Shown piece after piece: positions 1-11,773 of a stretch of 64,000 bases of DNA. Made by a program: the position numbers and the translations under genes. This DNA is from Epichloe hybrida (lineage: Eukaryota > Ascomycota > Sordariomycetes > Hypocreales > Clavicipitaceae). Within the stretch, counting starts at the first letter, position 1. The number at the start of each line of letters is the position of its first letter. The DNA is taken from the NCBI GenBank assembly GCA_019022495.1, contig JAFEKR010000041.1, forward strand, positions 62,001-126,000, in the 5' to 3' direction. Below the pieces are notes generated by a model, which had not been told where the DNA came from, ran no database searches, and saw nothing but the letters and a program-made list of their open reading frames with translations.

Positions 1-398
1 AACGAACGCACAGCGAATGCCAGATCCTGCATCATCCCACCCAGTCCACCGCCCAGAGCATTGACATCCTCCTCCTCGCCTTGGCCAGCCAGAAGGTCCT
101 GCATGCTTCCGTTGGGATCAATCTCCATGGCGCTCAGGTTATCAAAGCCGTTGACTAGACGGGCTTCCTTGCCGAATTTCTGGGAGAATGCATCGGACAG
201 GTTATGCGCGGGGTCGGTCGAGATGAGGAGCACCGAGCGACGGACCTTGGCGAGCTGAATGGCCAGTGAGCAGGATGTGGTGGTCTTTCCGACGCCGCCT
301 TTGCCTCCGACGAAGATCCAGCGGAGGGAGCGCTGGTCAAGGAGGTTCTGGAGCGTGGGCTCGAGGGCGTCGTCGGCGGAGATGAGGGCTGACGACAT
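1..398 (-). CDS. GET3: GET3 ATPase, N-terminal part (cut by window edge)
   Basis: Reading the minus strand from an ATG at 398 gives an open frame of 132 codons that leaves the window. The deviant P-loop [10 protein letters not shown] lies near residues 31-40, followed by [12 protein letters not shown] (switch I type), which together mark the ArsA/Get3 ATPase family. In eukaryotes Get3 is the cytosolic dimeric ATPase that carries tail-anchored membrane proteins to the ER receptor Get1/Get2. The family is usually about 340 residues, so only about the first 40 percent is visible and the zinc-binding CxxC and the hydrophobic groove are outside. No intron is seen in the part shown. The family call is firm; anything about the C-terminus cannot be said from here. 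Confidence 0.95.
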   Translation of the reverse strand, partial: MSSALISADDALEPTLQNLLDQRSLRWIFVGGKGGVGKTTTSCSLAIQLAKVRRSVLLISTDPAHNLSDAFSQKFGKEARLVNGFDNLSAMEIDPNGSMQDLLAGQGEEEDVNALGGGLGGMMQDLAFAVRS

Positions 399-1958
399 GG
401 TGGGGGCGGGGGGGAGGGGGGAGGGGTTTCCTCTGCAAATTGAGGTCGGAGAGAAGTCGGAGAGAAGTCGGAGAGGTAGGTGACGATGAGGGCGTCGCGA
501 GGCAGTTTGAAAGGAGAGAACGTGTTCGCCCGGGGAGTTGTTTTTGGATGACGGGGAGTTGCAGATCCGTCAAACTGGTCTTGGCAAGTCGAGATGAAAG
601 AGTGGTCTTGGCACGCGTCGAGTTAGAAAGAGTGGAGTAGCTGACACAGGAAGACAGATAAGATAACAAATTCCAAAGCGAGCCACGGCGATAAACTACG
701 TGAGAAGCTTCACCGTTGCTGATGGATCGACGGCTGACTTGGCTAACACATGACCATGGGGGGTTTTTTTTTTTGAATTCATTTTTTTTTTCGATCCAGG
801 AGGCCATCTTTTCCCACCCTGTACATCTGGAGGGGGGCGGGATTCTCATACATATCCGGAACAGGTTCAGAAAAGGTTATGGAAGTACCGAAGGCGATGA
901 TTGCCGGGCTGAAATCGATTCGGATCAGGTTTGAGCGCTGGCGCATTGTCTGTATCGACATGAGGGGCTTTCATCCTCGTTGACCAAGACCACGAGCTGT
1001 TTTTTTCTTTTTCTTTCTTTTGCGCCAACGGTTCCGTTCCCGTCCAGCCCTCATGGAACGAGCTATCTGACCGACCACTTGAGACATCATCACCCACGCC
1101 AACGAGCTGCACTACGTTTGAGAAGTTCCCCGCGATCGGAACCAGCCAATCGAATTCGATTTTCCGTTCGATTCGTGACTTTTTTTGGGTTTTCGCTTCC
1201 CCGACTTCGCGAGGAGCGAATCTGGAATCATGCAGTTATCCCGACCCGACCCGATCCTTTCCTGACTTCGAGTAACAAACGGTTCTGTGCTTCAGAGAGC
1301 ACGTAGTCTCCCGATCTCAGACCCTCCAGCCTTATCCTGTCATTCATGCACATCACACACTAATGACTAGCTTGTTCCTGTTCCTGCGGTCGTGGAGTCG
1401 GGCAAAGTTGTCGACCCCCCCGACGATCAGGGTTCGGGCTAGTTCTGCCGAGTTACCTGGGCATGAATGCACAGGACGGACGAGTCTCACATGCAATCAT
1501 GGCAATCGTCCGACCAAGAGATACCGAGGACCTTCAAAGTCTGCTTCTTAGACGTCTGGGGCTTGGCCAATGGCGCTACTCCTCTTGTTACAGATACAAT
1601 GCTTCCTTGGAGCCCCAACACCGCGGAGCGCGAGACCATCGCAGGGTGCGGAAAGCGGGGGAGAAAAGAGAGAGACTGGGCTTGTTCAATACGATTCCCG
1701 GCCTCGGGATTCCTTTGCCGTAATGTTTTACGCAGCTCAGATTCTGATCGATGGCTTTGAAATGCGCCACAATTTATGCCTGGACAGCACCTGTTTGTAT
1801 ATACATAAAGGGCAGCATCCTGCGTCTTGTTTTGCCTCTATTGCAGAACAACCCCTGCAGACTCGACTCTTTTTTTTGGGGGGGGGTTCCTTTTTATTCT
1901 TTTGAAAAGGACATACGCGAGAGTGAAAGAGGGTTTGCAATTTCTTACACCAGGCACA
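399..1958. other. Intergenic region, promoter side of GET3 and of the gene at 1959
   Basis: About 1.56 kb between the divergent GET3 start (398, minus) and the start at 1959 (plus). It contains T-runs (near 768 and 1000) and no open frame with recognisable protein content; the short frames here are low-complexity or antisense. It must hold two promoters. I see no RNA gene. Confidence 0.5.
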
Positions 1959-2941
1959 ATGGCTAGCTTCTCAACATCCACCGATGACATGGCTGTGGTG
2001 ACGAGCGCCGTCCAAGCACCTGGTTCCGTGGCGGCGGCAGATGTCCCGACCATAGCGACCATTTACACCAGTTGTGACAAGCTATACATTGTTCTGCAGC
2101 CAAGAGATCCACGGTCGCCGTTGCGGCGGGTGGCGAGGACCTCATCCGATGCGTGCGCGTCACCGGCGCCGACATCAACAACAACCACGAGGGTGAGAGC
2201 CGTGAGGCCGACGTCTACTTGGACGAGTGTCATTTCAGATCCCACAACAGCAACTACCCCCACTACTACGACTACTACGACTACGTCTTCGGATTTCAGC
2301 ACGGTCGACGTGCCGTCTTCGCCGACGGCCACTCCTTCCAACATCAGCTTGGACAAGGACAAGGCAGCGCCGTCAAAGGGTCTCACAACGGCCGAGATGG
2401 CGGGGATAGCGGGCCTGGTCCTCGGTATGTCCTTTTCGCACAATACCTGTCCTCTCTGCTCATGTATGCAACTCGTGCAAAGAATTCCCCAGAGGGAGGA
2501 CGAGAACAAGAGTGCTCTGCTCTGGAATGAGGTGGAAATGCTGACCCGCGAAAAAAAGCCGCCTTCGCGCTCATCATCCTCGTCATAGCCCTCTTCCGAT
2601 GCAGGCAGTGGCGGCAGAGGGACGAATCGCTCTGGAGCATCCTGTTTTCCGACAAGCACAAAGACGTCAACATGACTATTCCGTACTGGGATGAATCATG
2701 CGGCCGACGCGGCAGATACGCCCATCCCCCATCGATACACTGCGGTCCCGGACGCGGCAACGACGCATTCGACATCATGGGCTGCCACCTGCAGTCCGAG
2801 TCCGGCAGGCCCGTGTCGTCGCGTACCTTGTCGTCTGCACCGTACATCAGTCATCTCGGGCTGGACTTGGAGCGAGAGGAGTCTCCTAGCAGTTTTGCAA
2901 GAATGTTCATGACCTCGGATGGGGACCGGTCCCGCGTTTAA
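1959..2941 (+). CDS. Ser/Thr-rich single-pass membrane protein, function unknown
   Basis: Two exons are proposed. Exon 1 runs from ATG 1959 to about 2425 and ends in a Thr-rich stretch (TPTTTTTTTT near 2260-2285) followed by KGLTTAEMAGIAGLVL. A GTATGT donor, a TGCTGAC branch site and an acceptor after a run of A at about 2560 define an intron of roughly 130 nt. Joining in frame completes one hydrophobic segment of about 20 residues (AGIAGLVL then AFALIILVIALF) followed by basic RCRQWRQR. The tail reads to the TGA just before 2942. This layout (O-glycosylation-prone Thr-rich ectodomain, one membrane span, short basic cytosolic tail) is common in fungal Wsc/Mid2-like or other surface proteins, but no named domain is seen and no clear signal peptide is present. 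The first 60 codons look poorly protein-like, so the true N-terminus may lie in another exon or frame. Confidence 0.6.
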
Positions 2942-3295
2942 GGAGGGGGGGGGGCTGAAAGTGTGTGCGAATCAGAAGGGGTGTACTCTTTGATGTGAAC
3001 ATTTGAACGGTACGGATATTAGAGCCCTAATATAATTGTGTACCGGGTTGCTTTGCATTTGAGAAACGAAACCATTTCGTCATGTTATTAAGACGTGGCC
3101 CCCACCACGGACGGCCATGTGCGCTCCCCATCGCGGGGGGCGCCGTCCAGCGCGTGGCGTGGCGTGGCGTGGCGTCCCCTCCATTCGAGTGAGTGCAGTT
3201 CTTAAACCACCACTTGTCCTCGATAACTTCCAGCCCGTCATCTCTCGCACAACGTCATTATCCATTCACTTACCCCGAAAACACCCACTTCGATC
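2942..3295. other. Intergenic region with a short GTGGC tandem repeat
   Basis: 354 bp between two plus-strand genes. The region 3155-3178 contains about five tandem GTGGC units just upstream of the hydroxyisourate hydrolase start. G-run at 2943-2953. Otherwise nothing recognisable. Confidence 0.5.
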
Positions 3296-3679
3296 ATGGC
3301 AGCCAAAGACCCCATCACCTGCCACATCCTCGACACAACGGCCGGCCGTCCCGCCACGGGCGTCCGCGTCCGTCTCGAAGGCGGCCCTTCCTCGGCCAAC
3401 GTCTTCGAGTCGTCGACCGACGAGGACGGCCGCATAAAGGTCTGGCTGCCGCGTAGCTCGGACACGGGCCATGCCCCCGCGCAAACGCTCCATCATGTCC
3501 TCGGCCAGATAGACGGAGCTTCGACGTGGACGTTGCGCTTCGACACGGCGGGGTATTTTGGCGACATGAATACGTTTTTTCCAGAGGCGGTCGTTGTGTT
3601 TAGGGTTGAGAAGGGGCAGCACTATCATGTTCCGTTGCTGTTGAGCCCTTACAGTTATACTACTTATCGGGGGAGTTGA
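3296..3679 (+). CDS. 5-hydroxyisourate hydrolase (transthyretin-like)
   Basis: A single-exon frame of 127 residues. It starts DPITCHILDTTAGRPATGV and ends in the signature YRGS, which is the C-terminal motif that distinguishes 5-hydroxyisourate hydrolases from vertebrate transthyretin. Catalytic residues expected for the family are visible: the His in CHILD near the N-terminus, an Arg in WTLRFDT, a His in HYHVPLLLSP and the terminal Y-R-G-S. The enzyme hydrolyses 5-hydroxyisourate made by urate oxidase, a step of purine breakdown to allantoin. Full family length, no PTS1-type ending, so probably cytosolic unless an internal signal exists. No pathway partner lies next to it. Confidence 0.95.
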   Translation: MAAKDPITCHILDTTAGRPATGVRVRLEGGPSSANVFESSTDEDGRIKVWLPRSSDTGHAPAQTLHHVLGQIDGASTWTLRFDTAGYFGDMNTFFPEAVVVFRVEKGQHYHVPLLLSPYSYTTYRGS

Positions 3680-4018
3680 GGTCCAAAGTTCTTCTGTGAT
3701 GGAGTCTCGCGGTGCGGTTTCTTTCTTTTACTTGTTTGAATGTATTGACATTGACGTTCTGGCAATTTCTAGGGAAGGCGCCAACACAAAAGGATGGACT
3801 CGTCTTGGACGTACTACCGGATTACCCTGCTCGAATACTAATTCTCTGTGCCAGTTATGTGACAGGCGTACATGTAACCCATAAACTCCGTCGCTAAATG
3901 AAAGTAATGGACTTGGGGGTTGATTTTTTTTTTTAAGTGCAATTGAACGAATGCAAGTGGCCGTTTTGGATCGTAAATCGCCAAGCACCCGGGATGCTTC
4001 AGTTCTTGTACTGTTTGC
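3680..4018. other. Convergent intergenic region
   Basis: About 340 bp between the stop of the hydroxyisourate hydrolase (plus) and the stop of the unknown minus-strand gene ending at 4019. It holds T-rich tracts at 3925-3935 that may serve 3'-end formation; no gene seen. Confidence 0.4.
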
Positions 4019-5290
4019 TCAGTTTCGCTTGAGTCTGTTGTAAAGCCCTGATTTTCTGCGCTCAGGCATATCGGGTGATGTAGGCGGGGTGTCGTCGTCA
4101 TCCTTCTTGGAGCTAGAGTGTACACTGTCACATCCATCCTTGGAATACCGGAGACTGGTCATTGATGTATTGGCGAAATGGTGGGATTGATTCTTGCCGC
4201 CGTCGGCGTCGAACGTCGAGAGGGACACGATACTATGCAGCGCTTCCGATTGAGGGTCCAGTGTCCCGTGGCTGACAGTCCGCTTGTTCTTCTTGAGGAA
4301 GGAGAGACGGTGTCTCTTCAACATTCGTTCCGCGGACACGTCTTCGTAGGATAGCGTGGCGTTGGGCGAGAGGTCTGCTTCAGGATGGGGAAGAGTGGTG
4401 TTCGGGCCTGTACGTGAGATTGCTTGTCAAAAACCATGGTGTCAGGATGAAGACAATGGATCATCTCTATTGCTTACCACTGCGGAAGGGCTCAGGAAAT
4501 CCTGTGTCTCTGGGCTCTTGCTTCATATTCGATGGTCGCGGAGGCGCCCGGACTTCGATCTGCGGGATGATGGTGGACGACCCACTGTTAATCCTTGATC
4601 GCAAATGCCGTCGCTCGGGCATAACGCGGGTAGTGATGTAGTGATGCGGCAAGGTGTCGTGAACGGGAGGTTGTCGTTCTCGATGCTTTGACAACTTGTC
4701 CTACTGGGACGGTCGCGCTATCACTGAGAGTTCAAGGCGACGGCGGAACAGAGATGAGAGCGGGAGTAAAAGCAGGTTTTCGCAAAGAGGCCAGGCTGGA
4801 TGACAAAGAACAACCATAGTAATGAGTTCCTTGTGATACAAAGCAGTGATAGTAATGGATAGAGGCAAGTGAAGGAAAGTGAGGCAGCAATTCGATTGAA
4901 ATGGTGCGTTCACGGAACACACGACAGGCGAAATAGGAGTACGAATTAATCAATTCATGTAATCCGTATGTACAGAGACAATGCCCTTACCAGGATTGTG
5001 AACGATGACGCTGGTCCCAGTCCAGTTTGGCAAGGGCGCAGGCGCTGCGGGGGAGAAGGCGGAAGGTAGCACCGGCCAATGGAGCGGTAGCGAGATGAAG
5101 TCGTGCAAGTCTGCTCGCGTCCTCGGTGATGAAGATTGGCACTGGCGAAATTGCCGGATTTCCGACAAAAGGGAACGGCGAAGGAAGAAAGAAAACAGCA
5201 AAGGCAGCAGAGTGTCTTTTTTACCACGTCGATGGCTCGGAATTGGTCCGGACGCATCGCCCATGCCGTGACAAGAGGCTGATGAAGCAT
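4019..5290 (-). CDS. Hypothetical protein, multi-exon, function unknown
   Basis: A minus-strand gene pieced together from splice signals. The last exon ends at 4019 (SGLYNRLKRN stop). It is preceded by an intron with acceptor CACGTACAG near 4411 and donor G|GTAAGC near 4478; phases agree and give FRSG|PNTTLPHP. Further upstream an exon spanning roughly 5163-4991 encodes ADLHDFISLPLHWPVLPS. A preceding short exon starting at ATG 5290 (MLHQPLVTAWAM) joins it in phase through a GTAAAA...GCCAG intron. The link between the 4991 exon and the 4694 exon is ambiguous: the strong GTAAGG donor at 4990 does not match the phase of the best acceptor. No domain is recognised; the C-terminal half is polar, Ser/Asp-rich and probably disordered. 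The gene is divergent from the CDC50-type gene. Confidence 0.5.
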
Positions 5291-5906
5291 CGAATTGATT
5301 GCTGACGGGAGCTGGGGGCCATCAGTCTGGTCTGTGCAGGGGCTAGCGGCGCTGCGCCTCACTGAGGACGGGGATGAGATACAGTGGGTGTACAGGGGGT
5401 TCAGGTAATTTCGAGAGCCAGATGATTTTCGGAATTACCCAAGATCCACTGTGAATGGCGAGAGAAGCGGGAAGCAGAACTGCAGCATGACGTTGACGAC
5501 GAGGCCGGAAACATTTGTACCATTTGTACCATTTGGACCATTTGTGCTGACGACAGCACCGCCGCACAGCCTCCTGAGGCGTCTGACAGCTGCGGCTGGG
5601 GCAACTGCCACAAGTGACAACAAACAAGCAAGCATCGAGCTGCCTTGTGTACTGTATTTCTCGCTGTGCCGACGACGCACTAGCCACAACCCTGCGCCTT
5701 GCATCGTGTTTCCAGTTTCCAGTTTCCAGACTCCAGATTCCGGTTTCCGGTTTGACGGACCCCCTGCCTCAAGCGTCACATCTCATAATACTCTACCACC
5801 ATCAGGTAGGCTCTTTCATATCCATATCCATCTTCGCTTTTCCTTCCAGCTCGCCCGACGGCCACTCCCATCGCGTTTTCTGTCTCGTCAGACGACTTTC
5901 TTCGCC
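5291..5906. promoter_or_regulatory. Divergent promoter region with a 9-bp tandem repeat
   Basis: 616 bp between the unknown minus-strand gene and the CDC50-type gene, so it must contain both promoters. Positions 5513-5548 carry four imperfect copies of ATTTGTACC. Positions 5705-5755 contain repeated TTTCCAGA/TTCCGGTT words. No gene is seen. Confidence 0.45.
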
Positions 5907-7614
5907 ATGTCCGACTCACCGCGCGGAGCCGGTCATGCCGATTCCATCGATTCTCATGAACCGACACCGAAACAGCCCGAGAAGCAGAAGAGTCGCAGAC
6001 CTCCGAGTGAGTGCACTCTCGTCGCGCAAACTCACAACAACTAGGCAGAGGGCCATGGCTGCGGTCACTGCCTTTGTTGGCGACTTGGATTCGGTTGATG
6101 AGAGAAAATGCTGACGCAAAACTCCTCAGACACCGCGTTCCGACAGCAACGATTGAAAGCATGGCAGTATGTTCTGCGACCACCCGCTACATCTCGCATC
6201 TCGACCCTACCGGAGAATATTCTTTCTGACCCCGACACACCATAGACCCATCTTAACGCCCAAGACCGTTCTGCCCTTGTTTTTCGTCATCGGAATCATA
6301 TTCGCACCCATCGGCGGCTTACTTCTGTACGCCAGTTCGCAGGTAAGGTTGGAAATCGGTGGCCGGACCGACCAACCATTTTGCCTTCTTTTTGCTGACA
6401 ACGAGCTCGTGGGGGAACAGGTGCAGGAGATCAAGCTGGACTACACCAAGTGTCTACAGGAGGGCGGCGACTTCACAAAGAGCGAATTCAAGCCCATGCC
6501 CGGCAGTGCTGTCGAGACTGCTTTCAAGAACAATAACGGCTCCGTCAATGCCAAGTGGGCTGCAGAGAAGAACGTCAACATCACCTTGTACAACGGCGTG
6601 AAAACGAAGGGTGATCGGTGCTACCTGCAGTTCACCACGCCTGAGCGCATTGGCGCACCAGTCTTGTTCTATTACCACCTCACAAACTTCTACCAAAACC
6701 ACCGTCGATATGCCGAGTCTTGCGATCTCAGCCAACTCAGGGGTGATGCCCGCTCCCATCAGGACATCACTTCTTCAAAATGTACCCCTCTGACCGGCGC
6801 AGACAGCAAGCCCTACTATCCCTGCGGTCTGATTGCCAACTCCATGTTCAACGACTCCTTCGGCGACCCCATGTGGTTGAGCGCCCCCGGCTCCAAGGAT
6901 CCCCAGCCGTATAGAATGTCTACCAAGGGCATCGCGTGGGACAGCGACAAAGATCTCTACGGAAAGACCAACTATAAGCCCTCTGACATCTTGCCCCCGC
7001 CAAACTGGGCCAAGGCGTACCCCAAGAATTACACTGACGACAACCCACCGCCCAATCTGAAGGAGTGGGAGGCGTTCCAGGTGTGGATGCGCACCGCCGG
7101 CCTGCCTACATTTTCCAAGCTGTACAAGCGCAACGATGATGAAGCCATGGACGCCGGCACCTATCAGATCGCCATTGATGACTGTACGTGGAAGGGTGAC
7201 TTGACTCACTTGCGGCCCCCCCCCCCAAAACATGCTAACATGGAATTCAACAGTCTTCCCTGCTGAAAAGTACGAGGGATCCAAGTCCGTCCTCATTACC
7301 ACTCGAACCGTCATGGGCGGACGCAACAACTTCCTCGGCATCGCCTACATTGCCGTTGGCGGAGTATGCATTCTCCTCGGTGCCATCTTCACTGCTACGC
7401 ATCTCATCCGACCAAGGCAAGTTCCAACGCGCGCAGTCCACCTGCGTCTCCCAAGTCCAACTCGGACCGCTCGGACCGCCCCAACTGACGAGAAAGCCGC
7501 AGGAAACTCGGTGACCACACCTATCTATCATGGAACAACGCCCCAGCCTCCAAGGCCTCTGGCCCCAGCACGGCCATGGCCAGCGGCCGCGAGGTTCGTC
7601 CCAACGATTCCTAG
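5907..7614 (+). CDS. CDC50/LEM3 family P4-ATPase (flippase) subunit
   Basis: Six exons that keep phase throughout: 5907-6006, 6130-6166, 6246-6342, 6421-7183, 7254-7416 and 7503-7614, giving 423 residues. Conserved family blocks are RRPPNTAFRQQRLKAWQ, then a first membrane span (VLPLFFVIGIIFAPIGG), YASSQVQEI, a large extracytosolic loop with Cys residues and N-glycosylation sites, RTVMGGRNNFLGIAY, a second span (VGGVCILLGAIFTATHL) and RPRKLGDHTYLSWN near the C-terminus. Cdc50/Lem3 proteins pair with P4-ATPases and are needed for their ER exit and for moving aminophospholipids to the cytosolic leaflet. The last intron (7417-7502) begins with GC instead of GT (AAG|GCAAGT), ends in GCAG and has a CTGAC branch site; using it restores the conserved C-terminus. 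Which yeast paralog it matches cannot be decided here. Confidence 0.95.
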
Positions 7615-8385
7615 ACGGTTCGTCCGGGTACGCATGCCCATCGCATCTCTCCCGTATCCAGCCAGTGCAGGCTGTAGACAGTCTGCAAGCACGGCACTAC
7701 TGCCCACTCAGCCGGCGTGGGCTCTCGGCGACTGGGACTAGAAGTGTCTTTTGCTCCATATTCTCGGGCAGAATTCAGGGTGCACAGTATAGTATTCCCC
7801 TTTTTTTTTTGTCTTCTCAACAAAAAAAAAAAAGAAAGACATCAATTGATGCAGGAAATTTCAGAGTCCATGGCAAACGTGCTTTCACACAGATTCATGC
7901 CAATGTACTCATATGGTACAGTCGATGAGTTGACACGATTTGAAGAGGAACCAAAAGAAGGGAGCGAGCTAGTCGGGGTGCAGCCAAGGACCACGGGTGG
8001 CAAATCATGTTCTGTTCTTTGTTCACTTGAATTGCAGGCGTTGCGTAACTTGATTTTCTTATTTTTATTTTTTTGGCCAGACACGACACAAGCTGTTTAT
8101 GATTGGGGATTCATGCACTAGGAGCAACACCCTGGTTTCTGTCAACATTACGATTTGTTCCCATTTCTTCTTACAAACGTGACTCGGTTCAAGAGAAAAG
8201 AAAAATGATGCATTATTTCAACTTGATCCGCAAGGAAACTTCAACTCCGTGATATTCTTGTACAAGGAAGAAACAACATGATGAAATGGGCGGTAATAGT
8301 TGGGGTCCAACATCCGTCAGCATCTCAACATTGGCATGGAAATAACACCTTGTATTCAATTGACCCCGAGCTCTCCTTGGGGGTC
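7615..8385. terminator. Convergent 3' intergenic region
   Basis: 770 bp between the stop codons of the CDC50-type gene (plus) and SPT16 (minus). It has a T-run near 7801 followed by an A-run near 7822 and a T-rich patch near 8055-8070, as expected for two opposing 3' UTRs. No gene is seen. Confidence 0.45.
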
Positions 8386-11300
8386 TCAACGCTTCTTCTG
8401 CTTCTTCTTGCTCCCGCGCTGCTCTTCTTCTTCCAGTCCACTTTCTCGATCTCTCTTCTTAGCCTTCTTCTCGAGCTCGTCCCAGTCTTCGCCTTCGTCT
8501 TCGCTGTCCAGATCTGCGTCTTCGTCGTCGTCGTCGTCGTCGTCATCGCTGGCGTTGCTGCCAAAGTCGGAGCCCCCTTCGCTAGATTCCGACACCTCGT
8601 CCAAATCGTCATCGTCCATTTCAAACGCAGATTCCTCGTCCGACTCTTCCTCGGCGTTTTCCTCGTCCGAGTTCTCCTGCAGGAAGCCCCAGCCTCCGTC
8701 GACAAAGAACTGGTGCGTGTCGGCCGTCACAGTCTTCATGATGGTGGGCCAGTTGAGGTTCAGTGGACCCTCGCTAAAGGCAATGTCTGACGAATCAAGG
8801 AAGTCCTTGACTCGGTCTAGGAATTCCACGGGGATGGTGTTGATGTGGTAAGGGGCCCGGGTGAAGTCTTTGAAGATGAAGACCATGTCGAAGTTCTTGA
8901 GGCCAAATTGCACACGTTCCAGGTGAGCAATCTCGACATCCTCAATAGTGATGACCATGAACGGTGGCTCAACGACCTGTATGAGACAGTCCGTGGTTGG
9001 CTGGATGAAGACATTGCTTCGGAATGGGACACCGTGGAACCCCAGATCTCGAAGGGGCATGTCGACCTCGATGCCCTCGCCGCGTCCGGCCTCGGCAATC
9101 TTCTGGGCGAACCCCTGGAACAATCTGTCCAGCTCAGCCCGACGCCGACGTTCTTCTTGTTCAGCCTCAAACTCGTCCTCGTCCCCGTAGCGATACTTTC
9201 TTTTTCTGTTGCCTGTTTCGTCAAACTGAATATCCGTTGCTTCACGGTAAAATTGCACGTCCTTGGTCTTTTTCTTGTTGCCCACGATGATGGGGTCCTT
9301 CAGGTGAATGTGAATGATGACGATCAACTCGTGAGCGCAAGGCTGAAAGAAGAGATGGCGGACGTTGGAGAACAAGATATCGACACGGTGCTGTGCATTG
9401 AGTGGCGACTGGTAGCGGATACCGTTCTGATGAATCTCGACCTTGCCTGGAACACGCTTGCCTTCCATCGCTGGTCGAATGTAAACGTTGTCCAAAACAG
9501 CAGGCCGGCGATCTGAAATTCATGTCTCGTTAGCACTTGAACTCAACAGTCTGCTGGATATGGCAAGGCCTGACAGAAAACTTACTTCTAATCTCGGCAA
9601 GCTTGTCTTGCTCAACGACGTCCTCCATGTCCTTCTTTTCTTGCTCCTTCTTGACGACATCTCGCTTCATGTTTGAGATCTGAGTCGCTATCTCACTGTA
9701 TCTATCTCCATCCGCAGATCTGAATGTCAGACTTCGCACGAAATGTGCCGAAGCATCCTCAAAGGGCTGGTCGTCTTTTCTGCCCACGCCCTGTCCAGGA
9801 GACAAGAAGTTGATTCTCAGGAAGGAATAGTCGTTTTCGTCGCTTTTGCTAGCGTTCTTGATTGTGTTGATGTGGAATGGCACGGGTCTTCCCATAATGG
9901 GGAGGATGACTGTGCTGTTTCGCGAATCAACGACGACTTCCAGGTTCTTCACCTTCAAAGGGAACTGGTTGTCTCGCTTGTACGATTCAAAGCGCTTAAA
10001 CTTCTTCACTTCTGCCCCATTCTTGTCTCCTGTGGCCTCTGCGAATCGGGCCAGACCCTCCCTCTGCTTCTTGGTCGCAAGCTCCTTTTGATGCTCTTTC
10101 CTCTTATTTTCGGCATCGTCATCCACCTGTGTTGATCTTTCCGAGCGCAGCCTGGTACTGGTGATGTTCTTGGTAGCTACCGCGCCAACTCTCGAGTCCT
10201 TCTTCTCTTTCTTCGGCGCGGGTGCGGCTTCTTCGTCGTCCTTGAAAAAAAACGAGTTTGCGTCGGCGCTGGTGGGTGACTCGGCCGTAAATACGACGGG
10301 CTCGCTCGTAGTGACTCGAATAGTGTCGGTCAGTACGAGGGAGTACACCTTGCTGTTTTTATCTTGGGGCTGAGGGTTATTAATGTCTTGGAAGCCAGTG
10401 TGGATAATAAGAGTAATTCCGTCCTTTAGAATGCGGTTGTTCTTCGCGTTAAGGACAAGGGTTGGGTCTCGATTTTCGAGGCCAACACCCCAGCCGACGT
10501 TTTTGAGGAAGTGCTTCTCCATCTCGGGCTTCTTTACTTTGATTAGATTCAGAGCCTTGGTGTACACCTCCTTGGCAGACATTCCATCCCGGGTTTCTTT
10601 GATAATATTATTGTGGATCATGTGCAACAGCTTATAGTTGCTCTCCTGGGCCTTGTTGGGGTCAACCAGATATGTTCGCGCAATTGTTGAACAGTACGAC
10701 TTGTATCGCAATCCCAAGCCAGCAATGATGATGCCGGCATGCAGGTTATCATTGTTTGCTTCAGACGCAAAACGGAGATCGTATTTGCCACCGCTCTGGA
10801 TGGCAGGTCCCAAGATCCAATCCAGTTGGCTGGCGTCGAAGTCTGATGGGAGCTTGCCCTTGTTGGGCAGCTCCACCGTTTTCCAAAACTTGTTGTCGTC
10901 GAGCTTCCTGTCGACCTTTTCAGCCAGCGCAGAATGTGTAACCTTCTTCTCGCTATCGAGGATATTGGACATTTCGTCGAGAAAATAGGGGGTCATGAGG
11001 GCGACGCAGGCCTTGGATGCCGTTCGCATGGCTCGAAGTTCGTTCTCATCCTTGACCGAGAAGGCGTGTGTGGAAAGCGCGGCGGAAATGTCGACCTCCT
11101 CCACTTCCTTGCACTGCTCGGAGAAGACCTTCTTCCACTCGTCGACAAAGGGTCCCTTGGATGTGTCTTTGGCAATGGTCCCTACTTTATTCTGCATGCA
11201 CCACGCATGTTAGAGTGCTTTTTTTTTTATTGTATTGAGATGAGGCTTTTGCTTACCCCTGCCGCCTTGATCTTGTCCGCAATTGTAGCAAAAAGCTTCT

Positions 11301-11773
11301 CGTTCTCGGTTGCATCCTTGCCACGGACCAAAACTTCGATCGGGAACCGACCATCTTTAAGCTGGTCTAAATGCTTGGCTATTGGCTGTCAGATGTGCGC
11401 GATTCGAATGCGATTTGCAAGGCGATCGAGCATACCTTTCTTTTGCGTCGTGAGCACATACAACGTGTCCACAGTCAGCAGCATCAGAGTCGTCGGGAAC
11501 TCGTATCCAAGAAGCCAAAACTAGTATGGAATTCCATCAATACAATTTTCTACCGCAGAATCACTCACACAAGCTTCACTTGGCGATCCGACTCACATGC
11601 ATGGCGTTGTTTTTGTGAAATTCAGGGATTTCCTCCATCTTGCCCATCATCACCACAATGGAGGAAGCTCCACCAAAGAGCCCATCCTTGGACCGAAGAT
11701 CGTTCTTCCATGCGGTCGCAAAATGGGAAATACGCTCCTGGAAGAGCTTGCTATCAATCTTGATGTCCGCCAT
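8386..11773 (-). CDS. SPT16: FACT complex subunit SPT16
   Basis: Five exons. Exon 1 starts at ATG 11773 ([15 protein letters not shown]); exon 2 encodes [19 protein letters not shown]; exon 3 contains [16 protein letters not shown]; exon 4 (11197 to about 9575) holds the rest of the aminopeptidase-like domain, and the last exon begins [15 protein letters not shown]. The last intron has a GTAAGT donor, a GCTAACG branch site and a TTTCAG acceptor. The order is: catalytically dead pita-bread aminopeptidase-like domain, dimerisation domain, middle tandem-PH domain ([20 protein letters not shown] region) and an acidic C-terminal tail ending GSKKKQKKR. Total is about 1030 residues, as in other fungi. 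SPT16 with POB3 and Nhp6-type HMG proteins is the nucleosome-reorganising FACT histone chaperone acting in transcription and replication. The C-terminal acidic tail contains a GAC/GAT repeat run (8520-8560). Confidence 0.97.

Noticed and set aside
2063..2659. 198-codon minus-strand frame rich in Val/Asp
   Set aside because: It is the antisense of the Thr-rich exon of the membrane protein; the repetitive VVVVV run mirrors the ACT/ACC codons.
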